Positions 30,730 to 40,461 of a stretch of 64,000 nt of DNA are shown here, one piece after another (position 1 is the first letter of the stretch; each line of letters begins with the position of its first letter). The DNA comes from Noviherbaspirillum malthae. GTDB taxonomy: Bacteria; Pseudomonadota; Gammaproteobacteria; Burkholderiales; Burkholderiaceae_D. The stretch covers positions 94,330 through 158,329 of the forward strand of contig NZ_JACYXF010000010.1 of NCBI RefSeq assembly GCF_015352985.1, read 5' to 3'. Both the position numbers and the translations under genes were made by a program. The notes below the pieces were generated by a model. That model ran no database searches. It was not told the DNA's origin and was given only the letters and a program-made list of their open reading frames with translations.

Positions 30730-30821
30730 AAACGGAGATCAAACTTCGGCTCGATTGCCACGCGCAAATCCTTCAATTGCCCTAAGGTGCTGCTTTATTC
30801 AATCTGCATCTGGAGGCACTC

Positions 30822-31241
30822 ATGGGACTGCTGGACAAGGCATTCGACATGCTTGGAGACAATCATCTGCCGCTGATGGATTCCCGCACGCGGCTCCTGC
30901 AGGCGGCGCTGGCGCTCATCGCCAACAACGGCCAGACCGGCGGCCTGCACGGATTGGTCGAGAAATTCCAGGAAGCCGGCCTTGGCAGCGTCATCCGCTC
31001 CTGGATCAGCGCCGGACCGAACGTCGCGCTGACGGCAACCCAGATGGAACGGGTCCTGGGAGAAGGCCATCTGCAGCAGATCGCGGAAGAAACCGGCTAT
31101 ACCGAGCATGAAGCGGCCGAGCATCTGAGCGAGATGCTGCCCGACCTGATCGACCAGCTGACGCCTTCCGGCCAAGTTCCCCAGGGCGGCCTCGGCAACA
31201 TGAGCGCCCTGCTCGATCATTTCATGGGCGGCTATCATTGA
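30822..31241 (+). CDS. yidB: YidB family protein (DUF937)
   Basis: A 139-residue protein. Family hallmarks are MGLLDKAFDMLG at the start, GGLHGLVEKFQEAGLGSVIRSWI and the later LPDLIDQLTPSGQVP ending near GGLGNM. TGGAGG lies six bases before the ATG. No enzymatic role is known for YidB; it is a small helical, cytoplasmic protein often conserved alone. The gene is followed after 84 bases by mtfA on the same strand. Confidence 0.85.
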   Translation: MGLLDKAFDMLGDNHLPLMDSRTRLLQAALALIANNGQTGGLHGLVEKFQEAGLGSVIRSWISAGPNVALTATQMERVLGEGHLQQIAEETGYTEHEAAEHLSEMLPDLIDQLTPSGQVPQGGLGNMSALLDHFMGGYH

Positions 31242-31325
31242 TTGAAGAGGCTGGAGGTTTGCCGGCCTCTGGCATACCCATCACGGCGATAGGCACGTTG
31301 CCGAAAATTCCGCGACAATGACGGC

Positions 31326-32183
31326 ATGCAATGGTTAAAGAATCTTCTCTTCCGGGATAAGCCCAGTATTCCCGATTCGCTCTGGCAGGCATGCGTGGCA
31401 CGCCTGCCGTTTCTGGACCGGCTGGGCGAAGCCGATCTGGCGCGCCTCAAGGCCTTGTGCGAGGACCTGCTCCACCGCAAGACCGTGACCGGCGCCGGCG
31501 GCTTCCTGCTGTCGGACGAAATCGCGGTCCTGATCGCCGCCCAGGCCTGCCTGCCCATCCTCAATCTCAGCCTCGACCTGTACGACGACATGGCGGGGAT
31601 CATCGTTTATCCCGACGCCTTCATCATTCCCCAGACCGAAGTCGACGAGGCCGGCGTGGTGCATGAATGGCAAGAACCGGTTTCCGGCGAAGCCATCGAT
31701 GCCGGCGGCGCCGTTGTGCTCTCCTGGGAGGATGCGGAAGATGTCGACGTGCCGGGCTATAACGTGGTCATTCACGAATTCGCCCACAAGATCGACATGA
31801 CCACCGGCGTGCCGAACGGCTATCCGCCTTTTTTCCCGGATTGGCACAAGGATCTGGATGCGACCGAATGGCGCGACGTCTTCAGCGCCGCCTACGAGGA
31901 TTTTCACGAACATGTGGAACTGCTCGAATCGCGGCTGCCCGAGGATTTCGACGACACCATCGACGCCCACGCCGCCTACTACGACGAACTGGCCGCCGGC
32001 CTGCCGCTGGACCCTTACGCGGCAAGGCATCCGGCGGAATTCTTCGCGGTCGCCTCGGAAGCCTTCTTCGTCCATCCCGAACCGCTGGCCAGCGCCTATC
32101 CTGACGTTTTCCGCCTGCTGAAAGCCTACTACCGGCAGGACCCGCTCGCCGATCCCGGGCGGGAGCGTCGCGTGCTGCATTGA
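31326..32183 (+). CDS. mtfA: MtfA-type zinc peptidase (M90 family)
   Basis: A 285-residue zinc-dependent peptidase. The active-site motif HEFAHKID places zinc ligands at His150 and His154 with catalytic Glu151. Other family segments are PDAFIIP, VVLSWEDAED and the C-terminal HPAEFFAVASEAFFVHP, with the third ligand Glu. In Escherichia coli MtfA binds the Mlc repressor and so affects glucose uptake genes; whether that holds in this organism is unknown. Length agrees with the family (about 265-285). Confidence 0.92.
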   Translation: MQWLKNLLFRDKPSIPDSLWQACVARLPFLDRLGEADLARLKALCEDLLHRKTVTGAGGFLLSDEIAVLIAAQACLPILNLSLDLYDDMAGIIVYPDAFIIPQTEVDEAGVVHEWQEPVSGEAIDAGGAVVLSWEDAEDVDVPGYNVVIHEFAHKIDMTTGVPNGYPPFFPDWHKDLDATEWRDVFSAAYEDFHEHVELLESRLPEDFDDTIDAHAAYYDELAAGLPLDPYAARHPAEFFAVASEAFFVHPEPLASAYPDVFRLLKAYYRQDPLADPGRERRVLH

Positions 32184-32277
32184 CTTTTCGGCATGACGCC
32201 CCGGCTTGCGAAGCGGAAAAGCACGGGAAAGCGCTTATAATCACTGGTTTTGCATCAGAGATCTCCGGGCCATTCCC

Positions 32278-33255
32278 ATGAAGGTATTTCGCGGACTTCC
32301 CAACGCCGAATCGCGCGCGCCCTGCGCGCTGACCATCGGCAACTTCGACGGCGTGCATCGCGGCCACCAGGCCCTGCTGGCGCACGTGCGCGAAGCGGCG
32401 ACGCGGCTCGGCGTCGAGGCAGCGGTCATGACCTTCGAGCCGCATCCGCGCGAATTCTTCGCCCGCCTCGCCGGCGACCTGTCGCGCGCCCCGACCCGCA
32501 TCGCCAACCTGCGCGACAAGCTGCAGTCCCTGTCCAATGCCGGCATCGACCGGGTCATCGTCGAGCATTTCAGCGCCCATTTCGCATCGATGTCGCCGCA
32601 AGACTTCGTGGAAAAGGTGCTGGTCGAGGGCCTGCACGTGAAATGGCTGATGGTCGGCGAGGATTTCTGCTACGGCTCCAAGCGCGCCGGCAACGTCGCC
32701 AGCCTGATCGAGGCCGGCAAGAAGTACGGTTTTCACGTCGAGGCGATGCCGGCCGTCACCAATGACGGCGTGCGCATTTCCTCCTCGGCGGTGCGCGCCG
32801 CGCTCGCAGCCAGCGACTTCCCGCTCGCGGCCCGGCTGCTGGGTCATCCCTATGCGATTTCCGGGCATGTCATCCACGGCAAGAAGCTCGGGCGCACCAT
32901 CGGCTTCCCGACCATGAACCTGCGCATCGCCCACAAGCGCCCCGCGCTGTCGGGCATCTTCGTCGTGCAGGTGCACGGGCTCGCGGACCATCCGCTTCCG
33001 GGCGTGGCCAGCCTCGGCGTGCGGCCGACCGTCGAGGACGGCGGCCGCGTGCTGCTGGAGACCTACCTGTTCAATTATGCCGAGCAGTGCTACGGAAAAG
33101 TCGTGCGCGTCGAATTCCTGAAGAAGCTGCGCGACGAGGAAAAGTATGTCGATCTTCCGACGCTGACGGCCGCGATCGATCGCGACGTCCAGCAGGCACG
33201 CCAGTTCTTCAAGGAACGCGAAACGCTCGCGGTGTCCGCCACCGACCGAATTTGA
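32278..33255 (+). CDS. ribF: Bifunctional riboflavin kinase/FAD synthetase
   Basis: A 325-residue enzyme making FMN and FAD from riboflavin. The N-terminal FAD synthetase has the nucleotidyltransferase motif [14 protein letters not shown] (about residue 20) and [11 protein letters not shown]; the C-terminal flavokinase shows [15 protein letters not shown] and [11 protein letters not shown]. The ATG at 32278 was chosen for the expected N-terminus MKVFRGL. A TATAAT hexamer at 32236-32241 could be a -10 element, but no -35 at proper distance is visible. The ileS gene follows after 67 bases; ribF-ileS-lspA is a common operon. Confidence 0.95.
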   Translation: MKVFRGLPNAESRAPCALTIGNFDGVHRGHQALLAHVREAATRLGVEAAVMTFEPHPREFFARLAGDLSRAPTRIANLRDKLQSLSNAGIDRVIVEHFSAHFASMSPQDFVEKVLVEGLHVKWLMVGEDFCYGSKRAGNVASLIEAGKKYGFHVEAMPAVTNDGVRISSSAVRAALAASDFPLAARLLGHPYAISGHVIHGKKLGRTIGFPTMNLRIAHKRPALSGIFVVQVHGLADHPLPGVASLGVRPTVEDGGRVLLETYLFNYAEQCYGKVVRVEFLKKLRDEEKYVDLPTLTAAIDRDVQQARQFFKERETLAVSATDRI

Positions 33256-33322
33256 CGATCAGACGCGCCCTAGTGCTTCATCCGCCCGTTTGATCCACAG
33301 AATTTTTACGATTGAAACCACC

Positions 33323-36211
33323 ATGTCCGAGCAAAAAAACAAGTATCCGGTCAACCTGACCGAAACCGCCTTCCCCATGCGCGGCGATCTCGCCAAGCGC
33401 GAACCGAAGTGGGTAAAGGAATGGCAGGATAAGAAGATCTACCAGCGCATCCGCAAGGCGTCCAAGGGCCGTCCCAAGTTCATCCTGCACGACGGTCCGC
33501 CGTATGCGAACGGCGACATCCATATCGGCCATGCGGTCAACAAGATCTTGAAGGACATGATCGTCAAGGCCCGCAACATGGCCGGTTTCGACGCCCAGTA
33601 CGTGCCGGGCTGGGACTGCCACGGCATGCCGATCGAAATCCAGATCGAGAAGCAGTTCGGCAAGAACCTGCCGACGGCGGAAGTGCTGGCCAAGTCGCGC
33701 GCCTATGCGTCCGAGCAGATCGAGCGCCAGAAGAAGGACTTCATCCGCCTGGGCGTACTCGGCGAGTGGGACAATCCTTACAAGACCATGAACTTCGGCA
33801 ACGAGGCCGACGAGATCCGCGCGCTCGGCACCATCCTGGAAAAAGGCTATGTCTACCGCGGCCTGAAGCCGGTGAACTGGTGCTTCGACTGCGGCTCGGC
33901 GCTGGCCGAAGCGGAAGTGGAATACCAGGACAAGCGCGACCCGGAAATCTATGTCGGCTTCCCCGCCGCAGACCGCGACAAGCTGGCCGACGCCTTCGGC
34001 CTGGCTTCGCTTCCGGCCGAACCGGTCTATGCGATCATCTGGACCACCACGCCCTGGACCATCCCGTCCAACCAGGCGCTGAACGTTCATCCGGAATTCA
34101 ATTACCGCCTGCTGAAGCTGGAATCCGGCCGGCACAGCGGCAAGCATGTCATCGTTGCCGCCGAACTGGTCGAGGCCTTCCTGAAGGACATCGCGGAGAA
34201 AGGCGCCGACAAGGAAGCTGGAACGCCCCCCGTCACCGCCGCCGTGCTCGGCGAAACCACCGGCACGAAGCTCGCGCATGTGCGCTTCCGCCATCCCTTC
34301 GCCGACCTTGATCCGGCCTACAACCGCTTCTCGCCGGTCTATCTCGGCGAATACGTGACGCTGGATGCCGGTACCGGCATCGTCCACTCCGCGCCTGCCT
34401 ACGGCGTGGAAGACTTCCTGTCGTGCAAGGCGCACGGCATGCGCGACGATGAAATCCTCAATCCCGTCATGGGCGACGGCAAGTATGCTTCCTGGCTGCC
34501 CTTCTTCGGCGGCATGGGCATCTGGGACGCATCCAAGCCCATCTGCGACAAGCTCACCGAAGTCGGCGCACTGTTCGGCTTCGGCATCAAGCCGCACAGC
34601 TACATGCACTGCTGGCGCCACAAGACGCCGATCATCTACCGCGCCACCTCGCAGTGGTTCGCCGGCATGGACAGCGTGCCGAAAGACGGCGGGCCGACGC
34701 TGCGCGAAACCGCGCTGGCCGGCATCGAGGCGACCGCCTTCTTCCCGAGCTGGGGCAAGGCCCGCCTGCACGGCATGATCGCCAACCGGCCCGACTGGAC
34801 CCTGTCGCGCCAGCGCCAGTGGGGCGTGCCGATGGCCTTCTTCGTGCACAAGGAAACCGGCGAGCTGCATCCGCGCACGCCCGAGCTGCTGGAGGAAGTG
34901 GCCAGGCGCGTCGCCGAGAAAGGCATCGAAGCCTGGCAGGCGCTCGATCCGAAGGAACTGCTCGGCGCGGATGCCGACATGTATGTGAAGAACAAGGACA
35001 CGCTGGATGTCTGGTTCGATTCGGGTACTACGCACCAGACGGTGCTGCGCGGCTCCCATGCGGAGCAGTCGCAGTTTCCGGCCGACCTTTACCTGGAAGG
35101 CTCGGACCAGCACCGCGGCTGGTTCCATTCCTCGCTGCTGACCTCGTCGATGATCAACGGCCAGCCGCCCTACAAGGCGCTGCTGACCCACGGCTTCGTG
35201 GTCGACGGCGAAGGCAAGAAGATGTCGAAGTCCAAGGGCAACGTGGTGGCACCGCAGAAGGTGTCCGACACCTTGGGTGCGGAAATCCTGCGCCTGTGGG
35301 TGGCTTCGACCGACTATTCCGGCGAACTGTCGATCTCCGATGAAATCCTCAAGCGCGTGGTGGAAGCCTATCGCCGCATCCGCAACACCCTGCGCTTCCT
35401 GCTGGCCAACACCTCCGACTTCGATCCGAAGAAGGATGCGGTGCCGGTTGCCGAACTGCTCGAGATCGACCGTTATGCCATCGCCCGCATGGCGGAACTG
35501 CAGGCGGAGCTGCTGCAGCATTATGAAGTGTTCGAATTCCATCCGGTGGTGGCCAAGCTGCAGGGCTACTGCTCGGAAGACCTCGGCGGCTTCTACCTCG
35601 ACATCCTGAAGGACCGCCTGTACACCGGCGGCACGACCTCGGCCGCGCGCCGCTCCGCGCAGACCGCGATCTGGCACATCACCCAGGCGCTGCTGCGCGT
35701 GATGGCGCCGATCCTGTCGTTCACCTCCGAAGAGGCGTGGGCGGTATTCGCCGGTGCGGAAGGCTATGCCGAAAGCGACGAGACCATCTTCACCCAGACC
35801 TACTACGCCCTGCCCGAGATCGCGGATGCGGCCAGCCTGCTGGCACGCTTCGCCGCGCTGCGCGAAGTGCGGACCTCGGTCACCAAGCAGCTGGAAGAAG
35901 TGCGCGTCGCCGGCGGCATCGGCTCGTCGCTGCAGGCAGAGATCGAGATCAAGGCCAGCGGCAACAAGTTCGCGCTGCTCAACAGCCTCGGCGGCGACCT
36001 GAAGTTCGTGTTCATCACTTCGCAGGCGAAAGTGACCCAGGTCGGCAGCGAGGCGGAAGAAGGCGTCACCGTCACGCCGTCGGCTTACCAGAAGTGCGAA
36101 CGCTGCTGGCATTACCGCGCGGATGTCGGCGCCCATGCCGATCATCCGGGCATCTGCGGACGCTGCGTCAGCAACCTGTTCGGCAAGGGCGAGGCGCGCA
36201 AGTACGCTTGA
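33323..36211 (+). CDS. ileS: Isoleucyl-tRNA synthetase
   Basis: A 962-residue class I aminoacyl-tRNA synthetase charging tRNA-Ile. The HIGH motif appears as [11 protein letters not shown] (near residue 70) and KMSKS as [10 protein letters not shown] (near 635). The editing domain shows [14 protein letters not shown]. The C-terminal zinc finger is complete: [12 protein letters not shown] then CGRC. ATG 33323 gives [20 protein letters not shown], the normal start. Length is normal (about 940 residues in Escherichia coli). Confidence 0.97.
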   Translation: MSEQKNKYPVNLTETAFPMRGDLAKREPKWVKEWQDKKIYQRIRKASKGRPKFILHDGPPYANGDIHIGHAVNKILKDMIVKARNMAGFDAQYVPGWDCHGMPIEIQIEKQFGKNLPTAEVLAKSRAYASEQIERQKKDFIRLGVLGEWDNPYKTMNFGNEADEIRALGTILEKGYVYRGLKPVNWCFDCGSALAEAEVEYQDKRDPEIYVGFPAADRDKLADAFGLASLPAEPVYAIIWTTTPWTIPSNQALNVHPEFNYRLLKLESGRHSGKHVIVAAELVEAFLKDIAEKGADKEAGTPPVTAAVLGETTGTKLAHVRFRHPFADLDPAYNRFSPVYLGEYVTLDAGTGIVHSAPAYGVEDFLSCKAHGMRDDEILNPVMGDGKYASWLPFFGGMGIWDASKPICDKLTEVGALFGFGIKPHSYMHCWRHKTPIIYRATSQWFAGMDSVPKDGGPTLRETALAGIEATAFFPSWGKARLHGMIANRPDWTLSRQRQWGVPMAFFVHKETGELHPRTPELLEEVARRVAEKGIEAWQALDPKELLGADADMYVKNKDTLDVWFDSGTTHQTVLRGSHAEQSQFPADLYLEGSDQHRGWFHSSLLTSSMINGQPPYKALLTHGFVVDGEGKKMSKSKGNVVAPQKVSDTLGAEILRLWVASTDYSGELSISDEILKRVVEAYRRIRNTLRFLLANTSDFDPKKDAVPVAELLEIDRYAIARMAELQAELLQHYEVFEFHPVVAKLQGYCSEDLGGFYLDILKDRLYTGGTTSAARRSAQTAIWHITQALLRVMAPILSFTSEEAWAVFAGAEGYAESDETIFTQTYYALPEIADAASLLARFAALREVRTSVTKQLEEVRVAGGIGSSLQAEIEIKASGNKFALLNSLGGDLKFVFITSQAKVTQVGSEAEEGVTVTPSAYQKCERCWHYRADVGAHADHPGICGRCVSNLFGKGEARKYA

Positions 36212-36335
36212 CGACGCCTCGGCGCGGGCGCTCTTCGGGAAGGCATCATGCCCACTCGAAACGCTTGCGCCGTCCTGCAGGGCACACATTCAACCGGTCG
36301 GTGTTCCCTGCCGACCGCAACTCTTCGCAACCGAC

Positions 36336-36857
36336 ATGGCATCCAAACAAAAGAGCTTCAAGACCCTTTCCGCGAGCCCGAAGAGCAGCATCGCTCCCTG
36401 GCTCGGCATCGCTGCCATCATCATCCTGATCGACCAGATCACCAAGGTCACGATCAACAAGCTGTTCGTGTTCGGCGAATCGCGTCCCGTCACTTCCTTT
36501 TTCAACCTCGTGCTGGCCTACAACAAGGGTGCGGCATTCAGCTTCCTCGCCGACGAAGGCGGCTGGCAGCGCTACATCTTCACCGCAATCGCCATCGGCG
36601 CCGCCGTCTTCATCGTCTACCTGCTCAAGCGCCACGCGGGGCAGCGGCTGTTCTGCTGGGCGCTGGCGCTGATCCTCGGCGGCGCGGTCGGCAACCTGAT
36701 CGACCGGGTGGTCTACGGCCACGTGATCGACTTCCTCGATTTCTACATTCCCAATTCCAGCCTGCCGCACTGGCCCGCGTTCAACGTGGCCGACATGGCG
36801 ATCGTCGGGGGTGCCGCCCTGTTCATCATCGATGAGCTGCGGCGGGTCGGCAAGTAG
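36336..36857 (+). CDS. lspA: Lipoprotein signal peptidase
   Basis: A 173-residue inner-membrane aspartyl peptidase that removes signal peptides from prolipoproteins. Four membrane helices are visible. The two catalytic Asp lie in [20 protein letters not shown] and in [14 protein letters not shown]; the conserved NKGAAFSFL is also present. The ATG at 36336 fits the family, with a slightly long cytoplasmic N-terminus ([18 protein letters not shown]). It follows ileS after 124 bases. Its substrates in this window would include the DUF4142 and PDZ/M48-like lipoproteins. Confidence 0.95.
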   Translation: MASKQKSFKTLSASPKSSIAPWLGIAAIIILIDQITKVTINKLFVFGESRPVTSFFNLVLAYNKGAAFSFLADEGGWQRYIFTAIAIGAAVFIVYLLKRHAGQRLFCWALALILGGAVGNLIDRVVYGHVIDFLDFYIPNSSLPHWPAFNVADMAIVGGAALFIIDELRRVGK

Positions 36858-36923
36858 CCGCAGGTATCATGCGGCCGACGCTGCTACACTTGCCCGATCG
36901 GAATCCACTTCAGAGAGCTTCGC

Positions 36924-38117
36924 ATGGACCTTGCCGGTAAAAGAATCGTTCTTGGCCTCACCGGAGGCGTCGCCTGCTACAAGGCCGCCGAACTTACCCG
37001 CGGCTTGAGCAAGGCGGGCGCCAGCGTGCAGGTGGTCATGACTAGGGCGGCCACGCATTTCATCACGCCGGTAACCATGCAGGCGCTGTCGGGCCGCACC
37101 GTCTACACCGACCAGTGGGATGACCGCATTGCCAACAACATGCCGCATATCGATCTCACGCGCGATGCGGATGCCATCGTGATCGCCCCCTGCTCGACCG
37201 ATTTCATGTTCAAGCTCGCGCACGGCGCCTGCGACGACCTGCTGTCGACGCTATGCGTGGCGCGTCCGATAACCGTGCCGCTCATGGTCGCGCCGGCGAT
37301 GAACGTGGAAATGTGGCAGAACCCGGCCACCCAGCGCAATGCCGCCCAGCTGCGCGCCGACGGCATCGCCCTGCTCGGCCCCGATGCCGGGGAACAGGCC
37401 TGCGGCGAAACCGGTATGGGCCGCATGCTGGAACCGGAGCAGCTGCTCGAGGAAATCATCGCCTCCTTCCAATCCAAGGCGCTTGCCGGCAAGCGCGTGC
37501 TGCTGACCGCGGGTCCCACCTTCGAGCCCATCGATCCGGTACGCGGCATCACCAATCTCTCCTCGGGCAAGATGGGTTACGCGATCGCCCGCGCCGCGCG
37601 CGAGGCCGGTGCCGAGGTCACTCTTGTTTCCGGCCCCACCGCGCTCGAGACGCCCTACGGCGTACACCGCATCAATGTGCAGACCGCGCAGCAGATGCAC
37701 GACGTGGTGCTGTCGCGCGCCGCCGGTAACGATATCTTCATCGCGGTGGCCGCCGTGGCGGACTGGCGCGTCGCCAATGCCAGCGAGCAGAAGCTGAAGA
37801 AGACCGGCGCCGGCGACGTGCCGCAGCTTGAGTTCGCGCAGAATCCCGACATCCTCGCCGCCGTCGCCGCCCTGCCGGACAAGCCGTACTGCGTCGGCTT
37901 TGCGGCCGAGTCGGAAAAGCTGCTGGAGTACGGCGAGGAAAAACGCAGGCGCAAGGGCATTCCCCTCCTCGTCGGCAATATCGGCCACCAGACCTTCGGC
38001 AAGGATGAAAACGAACTCGTGCTGTTCGACGATGCCGGCCATCAGCGCCTGCCGCGCGCCGACAAGCGCACGCTCGGCCGGGTTCTGGTCGGCGAGATTG
38101 CGCGCCGCCTCGGTTAA
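36924..38117 (+). CDS. coaBC: Phosphopantothenoylcysteine decarboxylase/synthetase
   Basis: A 397-residue fused enzyme for two steps of coenzyme A synthesis. The N-terminal flavoprotein half (CoaC) has GKRIVLGLTGGVACYKAAEL, PAMNVEMWQNPATQRN and the active Cys in ACGETGMGRMLEP (near residue 158). The C-terminal CoaB half has LLTAGPTFEPIDPVRGITN and SSGKMGYAIA, then the KMKK-like loop (SEQKLKKTG). CAGAGAG precedes the ATG. It sits 66 bases after lspA and before dut, a pairing (coaBC-dut) shared by many proteobacteria. Confidence 0.96.
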   Translation: MDLAGKRIVLGLTGGVACYKAAELTRGLSKAGASVQVVMTRAATHFITPVTMQALSGRTVYTDQWDDRIANNMPHIDLTRDADAIVIAPCSTDFMFKLAHGACDDLLSTLCVARPITVPLMVAPAMNVEMWQNPATQRNAAQLRADGIALLGPDAGEQACGETGMGRMLEPEQLLEEIIASFQSKALAGKRVLLTAGPTFEPIDPVRGITNLSSGKMGYAIARAAREAGAEVTLVSGPTALETPYGVHRINVQTAQQMHDVVLSRAAGNDIFIAVAAVADWRVANASEQKLKKTGAGDVPQLEFAQNPDILAAVAALPDKPYCVGFAAESEKLLEYGEEKRRRKGIPLLVGNIGHQTFGKDENELVLFDDAGHQRLPRADKRTLGRVLVGEIARRLG

Positions 38118-38226
38118 TGATCCGGCCCGACCTATTTTCGGACCGGATCAATAAGAACGAATCAAGCTGTATCTTTTTGTAATGAGCGGCGCGAGCGCCG
38201 AATGCCTCCATTTATTCTTACCATTC

Positions 38227-38676
38227 ATGAAAACCATTGACGTCAAGATTCTCGACCCGCGCATGAAGGAACAACTGCCTGCCTACGCCACCCCGGGCAG
38301 CGCCGGACTCGACCTGCGGGCCTGCATCGATGCGCCGCTGACCATCAAGGCGGGTCAAACCCACCTGATTCCGACCGGACTGGCGATCCATATCGCCGAC
38401 CCCGGCTATGCCGCAATGATCCTGCCGCGCAGCGGCATGGGCCACAAGCACGGTATCGTGCTGGGTAATCTGGTCGGGCTGATCGATTCCGATTACCAGG
38501 GCCAGTTGATGGTCTCTACATGGAACCGCGGCCAGACCGACTTTACGCTCAATCCGATGGAGCGGCTGGCCCAACTCGTGATCGTGCCGGTCCTGCAGGT
38601 CGGATTCAACGTGGTCGAGGAATTCGGCGACAGCGAACGCGGCAGCGGCGGCTTCGGCAGCACGGGCAAACATTAA
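38227..38676 (+). CDS. dut: dUTP diphosphatase
   Basis: A 149-residue trimeric dUTPase that splits dUTP to dUMP and diphosphate, keeping uracil out of DNA. The five motifs are present, notably [35 protein letters not shown], and the C-terminal P-loop-like [11 protein letters not shown]. The frame is open upstream, but the ATG at 38227 gives the standard MKTIDVKIL. The next gene starts 13 bases after its stop. Confidence 0.97.
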   Translation: MKTIDVKILDPRMKEQLPAYATPGSAGLDLRACIDAPLTIKAGQTHLIPTGLAIHIADPGYAAMILPRSGMGHKHGIVLGNLVGLIDSDYQGQLMVSTWNRGQTDFTLNPMERLAQLVIVPVLQVGFNVVEEFGDSERGSGGFGSTGKH

Positions 38677-38689
38677 GGGAGAATGATTG

Positions 38690-39811
38690 ATGCTTTCCGA
38701 TAAGCGGCTGGCCCGCTTGTTTTCATCGCAGCGGCTGTCCTCGGCGGGCAAGCGCCTTGCATTCATGCCCGCGGCCCTGCTGCTCGCGGCATGCGCCACC
38801 AGCACGACAAATACCACCGAGCCTGCCGCAATGCCTCGCCCGGCGGAACAGGCGGCACGTCCCGCCGCTCCTGCGGTGCCGACCCAGGAAGAACTGACGC
38901 TGAAATCGCTGGTGGCGCTGCAGGACCGCCTGTACCGGGTCGCGGCGCCGCTGATCGTCAACAATTCCGAGCTGTGCAAGGCCAATGCCCGCAACCTGCT
39001 GGGTTTCACGGCGAAGAACCGTTATTCCTATTCGAAGGAGTATGTCGCTGCAGCGCAGCAGGCGCTCGGCCTGGGCGACCGGCTGCAGATCATGGGCGTG
39101 CTCGAAGGCAGCGCGGCCGCGCGCGCCGGCGTGCGCCCAGGTGACGGCATCCTCGCGGTCGAGGGACAGCGTCTGCCGGAAGGCGAGAATGCCGAGCGCC
39201 AGGCCGCCACCATCCTCGCACCAATCGTGACCGGACGTTCCAGCGTCAAGCTTTCCCTGCTGCGCCAGGGCGAGGAAGTGGCGATCAACGTGCCGCTCAC
39301 CTATGCCTGCGCCTATGGTTTCGAACTCGGCAACACCGACAACGTCAATGCTTATTCCGACGGGCACCGCGTGCTGGTCACGCGCGGCCTGATGAATTTT
39401 GCCCGCACCGACGACGAACTGGCCTACGTGCTGGCCAAGGAAATGGCCCACAATGCGCTGGCCCATCCGGCGCGGCAGCGCACCAGCGCCACCGCCGGCG
39501 GCATCATCGACAACCTGACTCGCATCCGCCCCGACATGAGCACCATGAACGGCCTGGCCGGCATCAAGCCGATGCCGCAGGATCTGGATGCGATGGCGGA
39601 CAAGCTCGCGATGTACATGCTGGCGCGCGCCAACTACAAGCTCGACGGCGTCGTGCCGTTCTGGCGCCGACTGGCGGCCCAGTATCCGCCCGGCACGCTG
39701 AATGCCTATACGGCGCTGCATCCCTCAACCGGCTACCGCATCACCATCATGGAACGCACGATCAAGGATGTGCGCGCAAAACAGGCAGCGAAGAAGCCCG
39801 TCATGCCGTAA
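38690..39811 (+). CDS. Lipoprotein with PDZ and M48-like domain lacking zinc ligands
   Basis: A 373-residue lipoprotein: a long basic N-terminus ends in the lipobox LLAAC (Cys35). A PDZ domain follows (about residues 122-205; GDRLQIMGVLEGSAAARAGV, RPGDGILAVEGQRLP). The C-terminal part is M48 peptidase-like, with YSDGHRVLVTRGLMNF, TDDELAYVLAKEMAHNALAH and a GIIDN region. The HExxH position reads Lys250-Glu-Met-Ala-His254, and the later ExxAD-type ligand segment reads DLDAMADKL, so at least one zinc ligand, probably two, are missing. It may be a non-catalytic envelope chaperone or binding protein. A TTG at 38687 adjoins the ATG. Probably cotranscribed with dut. Confidence 0.75.
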   Translation: MLSDKRLARLFSSQRLSSAGKRLAFMPAALLLAACATSTTNTTEPAAMPRPAEQAARPAAPAVPTQEELTLKSLVALQDRLYRVAAPLIVNNSELCKANARNLLGFTAKNRYSYSKEYVAAAQQALGLGDRLQIMGVLEGSAAARAGVRPGDGILAVEGQRLPEGENAERQAATILAPIVTGRSSVKLSLLRQGEEVAINVPLTYACAYGFELGNTDNVNAYSDGHRVLVTRGLMNFARTDDELAYVLAKEMAHNALAHPARQRTSATAGGIIDNLTRIRPDMSTMNGLAGIKPMPQDLDAMADKLAMYMLARANYKLDGVVPFWRRLAAQYPPGTLNAYTALHPSTGYRITIMERTIKDVRAKQAAKKPVMP

Positions 39812-39868
39812 CACCGCATTGCAGCCCTGGTCGCCAAACACGATCTGGGCGTCATCAGTGCAGTCACT

Positions 39869-39906
39869 CAGCCCTGTCGGCGCCACTCCGCCCGCAGGGC
39901 TGTTTT
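39869..39906 (+). terminator. Rho-independent terminator of the dut operon
   Basis: CAGCCCTG (39869-39876) and CAGGGCTG (39895-39902) form an 8 bp stem with a GC-rich loop, followed by TTTT, 57 bases after the last stop codon. Confidence 0.75.
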
Positions 39907-39927
39907 CATTGAAATGCCTGCTTTGAA

Positions 39928-40377
39928 TCAGGCCTGTTTTTTTGAAATTTCGACAAGCTCCTCGGCGACATCATCGCGGTACCCGTCGATACGGGCCCGG
40001 TATCTGGCGATATCGCGCTCCAGCTTCTCGATCTCGCCCAGGGCAAGCAGATATTGCTCCTGTGCCTTGTTCGCATCGCTCAGGTCGAGGGGCTCCACGT
40101 CGCTGCGCATGCTTTCTGAGCATGCCAGCATGTGCTCGGCAATGCGCAGGCGGATGTATCTGGCCAGTACTGCAGGCGAATTGCGGATGCTCTGCGCCTT
40201 GGGGCCGCCCCACCGCTGCTCGCAATATCGCCCGACGTCCGCGATCGTGTATTGCTCCTGGCTGCCGGCCTTTTCCAGGCTGTCGCACGCCGTCCGGATG
40301 CGCTGCATGGACTTGATCCGCGCCACGCCTTCGGAATTTGTCACGACAGTCTCGTAGAAGCTTGTGCTTACCCGCAT
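39928..40377 (-). CDS. Putative DNA-binding protein with coiled-coil C-terminus
   Basis: A 149-residue protein I cannot assign with certainty. The N-terminal half (RIKSMQRIRTACDSLEKAGS, then YTIADVGRYCEQRWGGPKAQ with SIRN) looks like a small helix-turn-helix domain; the GGPxAQSIRN segment resembles small proteins found beside tyrosine recombinases in mobile islands (GmtX-like), a resemblance from memory. Residues 95-145 (YLLALGEIEKLERDIARYRA) form a likely coiled coil, ending in SKKQA. No recombinase or mobile element is next to it. It lies between two converging hairpins, so it is its own transcription unit. Confidence 0.6.
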   Translation of the reverse strand: MRVSTSFYETVVTNSEGVARIKSMQRIRTACDSLEKAGSQEQYTIADVGRYCEQRWGGPKAQSIRNSPAVLARYIRLRIAEHMLACSESMRSDVEPLDLSDANKAQEQYLLALGEIEKLERDIARYRARIDGYRDDVAEELVEISKKQA

Positions 40378-40407
40378 TGATGCATTTCGCTCCGCAATCA
40401 GACGACA

Positions 40408-40434
40408 GCGGGCGGCAAGGTAGATGCCGCCCGC
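40408..40434 (-). terminator. Hairpin after the TRAP transporter genes
   Basis: A perfect 10 bp stem (GCGGGCGGCA 40408-40417, TGCCGCCCGC 40425-40434) with a 7-base loop lies 27 bases beyond the dctM stop on the minus strand. No U tract follows. Confidence 0.5.
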
Positions 40435-40461
40435 CGGTGCCTTGCTGATTTCAGACGCCGT

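Noticed and set aside
33278..36289. 1003-codon frame on the minus strand across ileS
   Set aside because: Antisense shadow of ileS with no family features.
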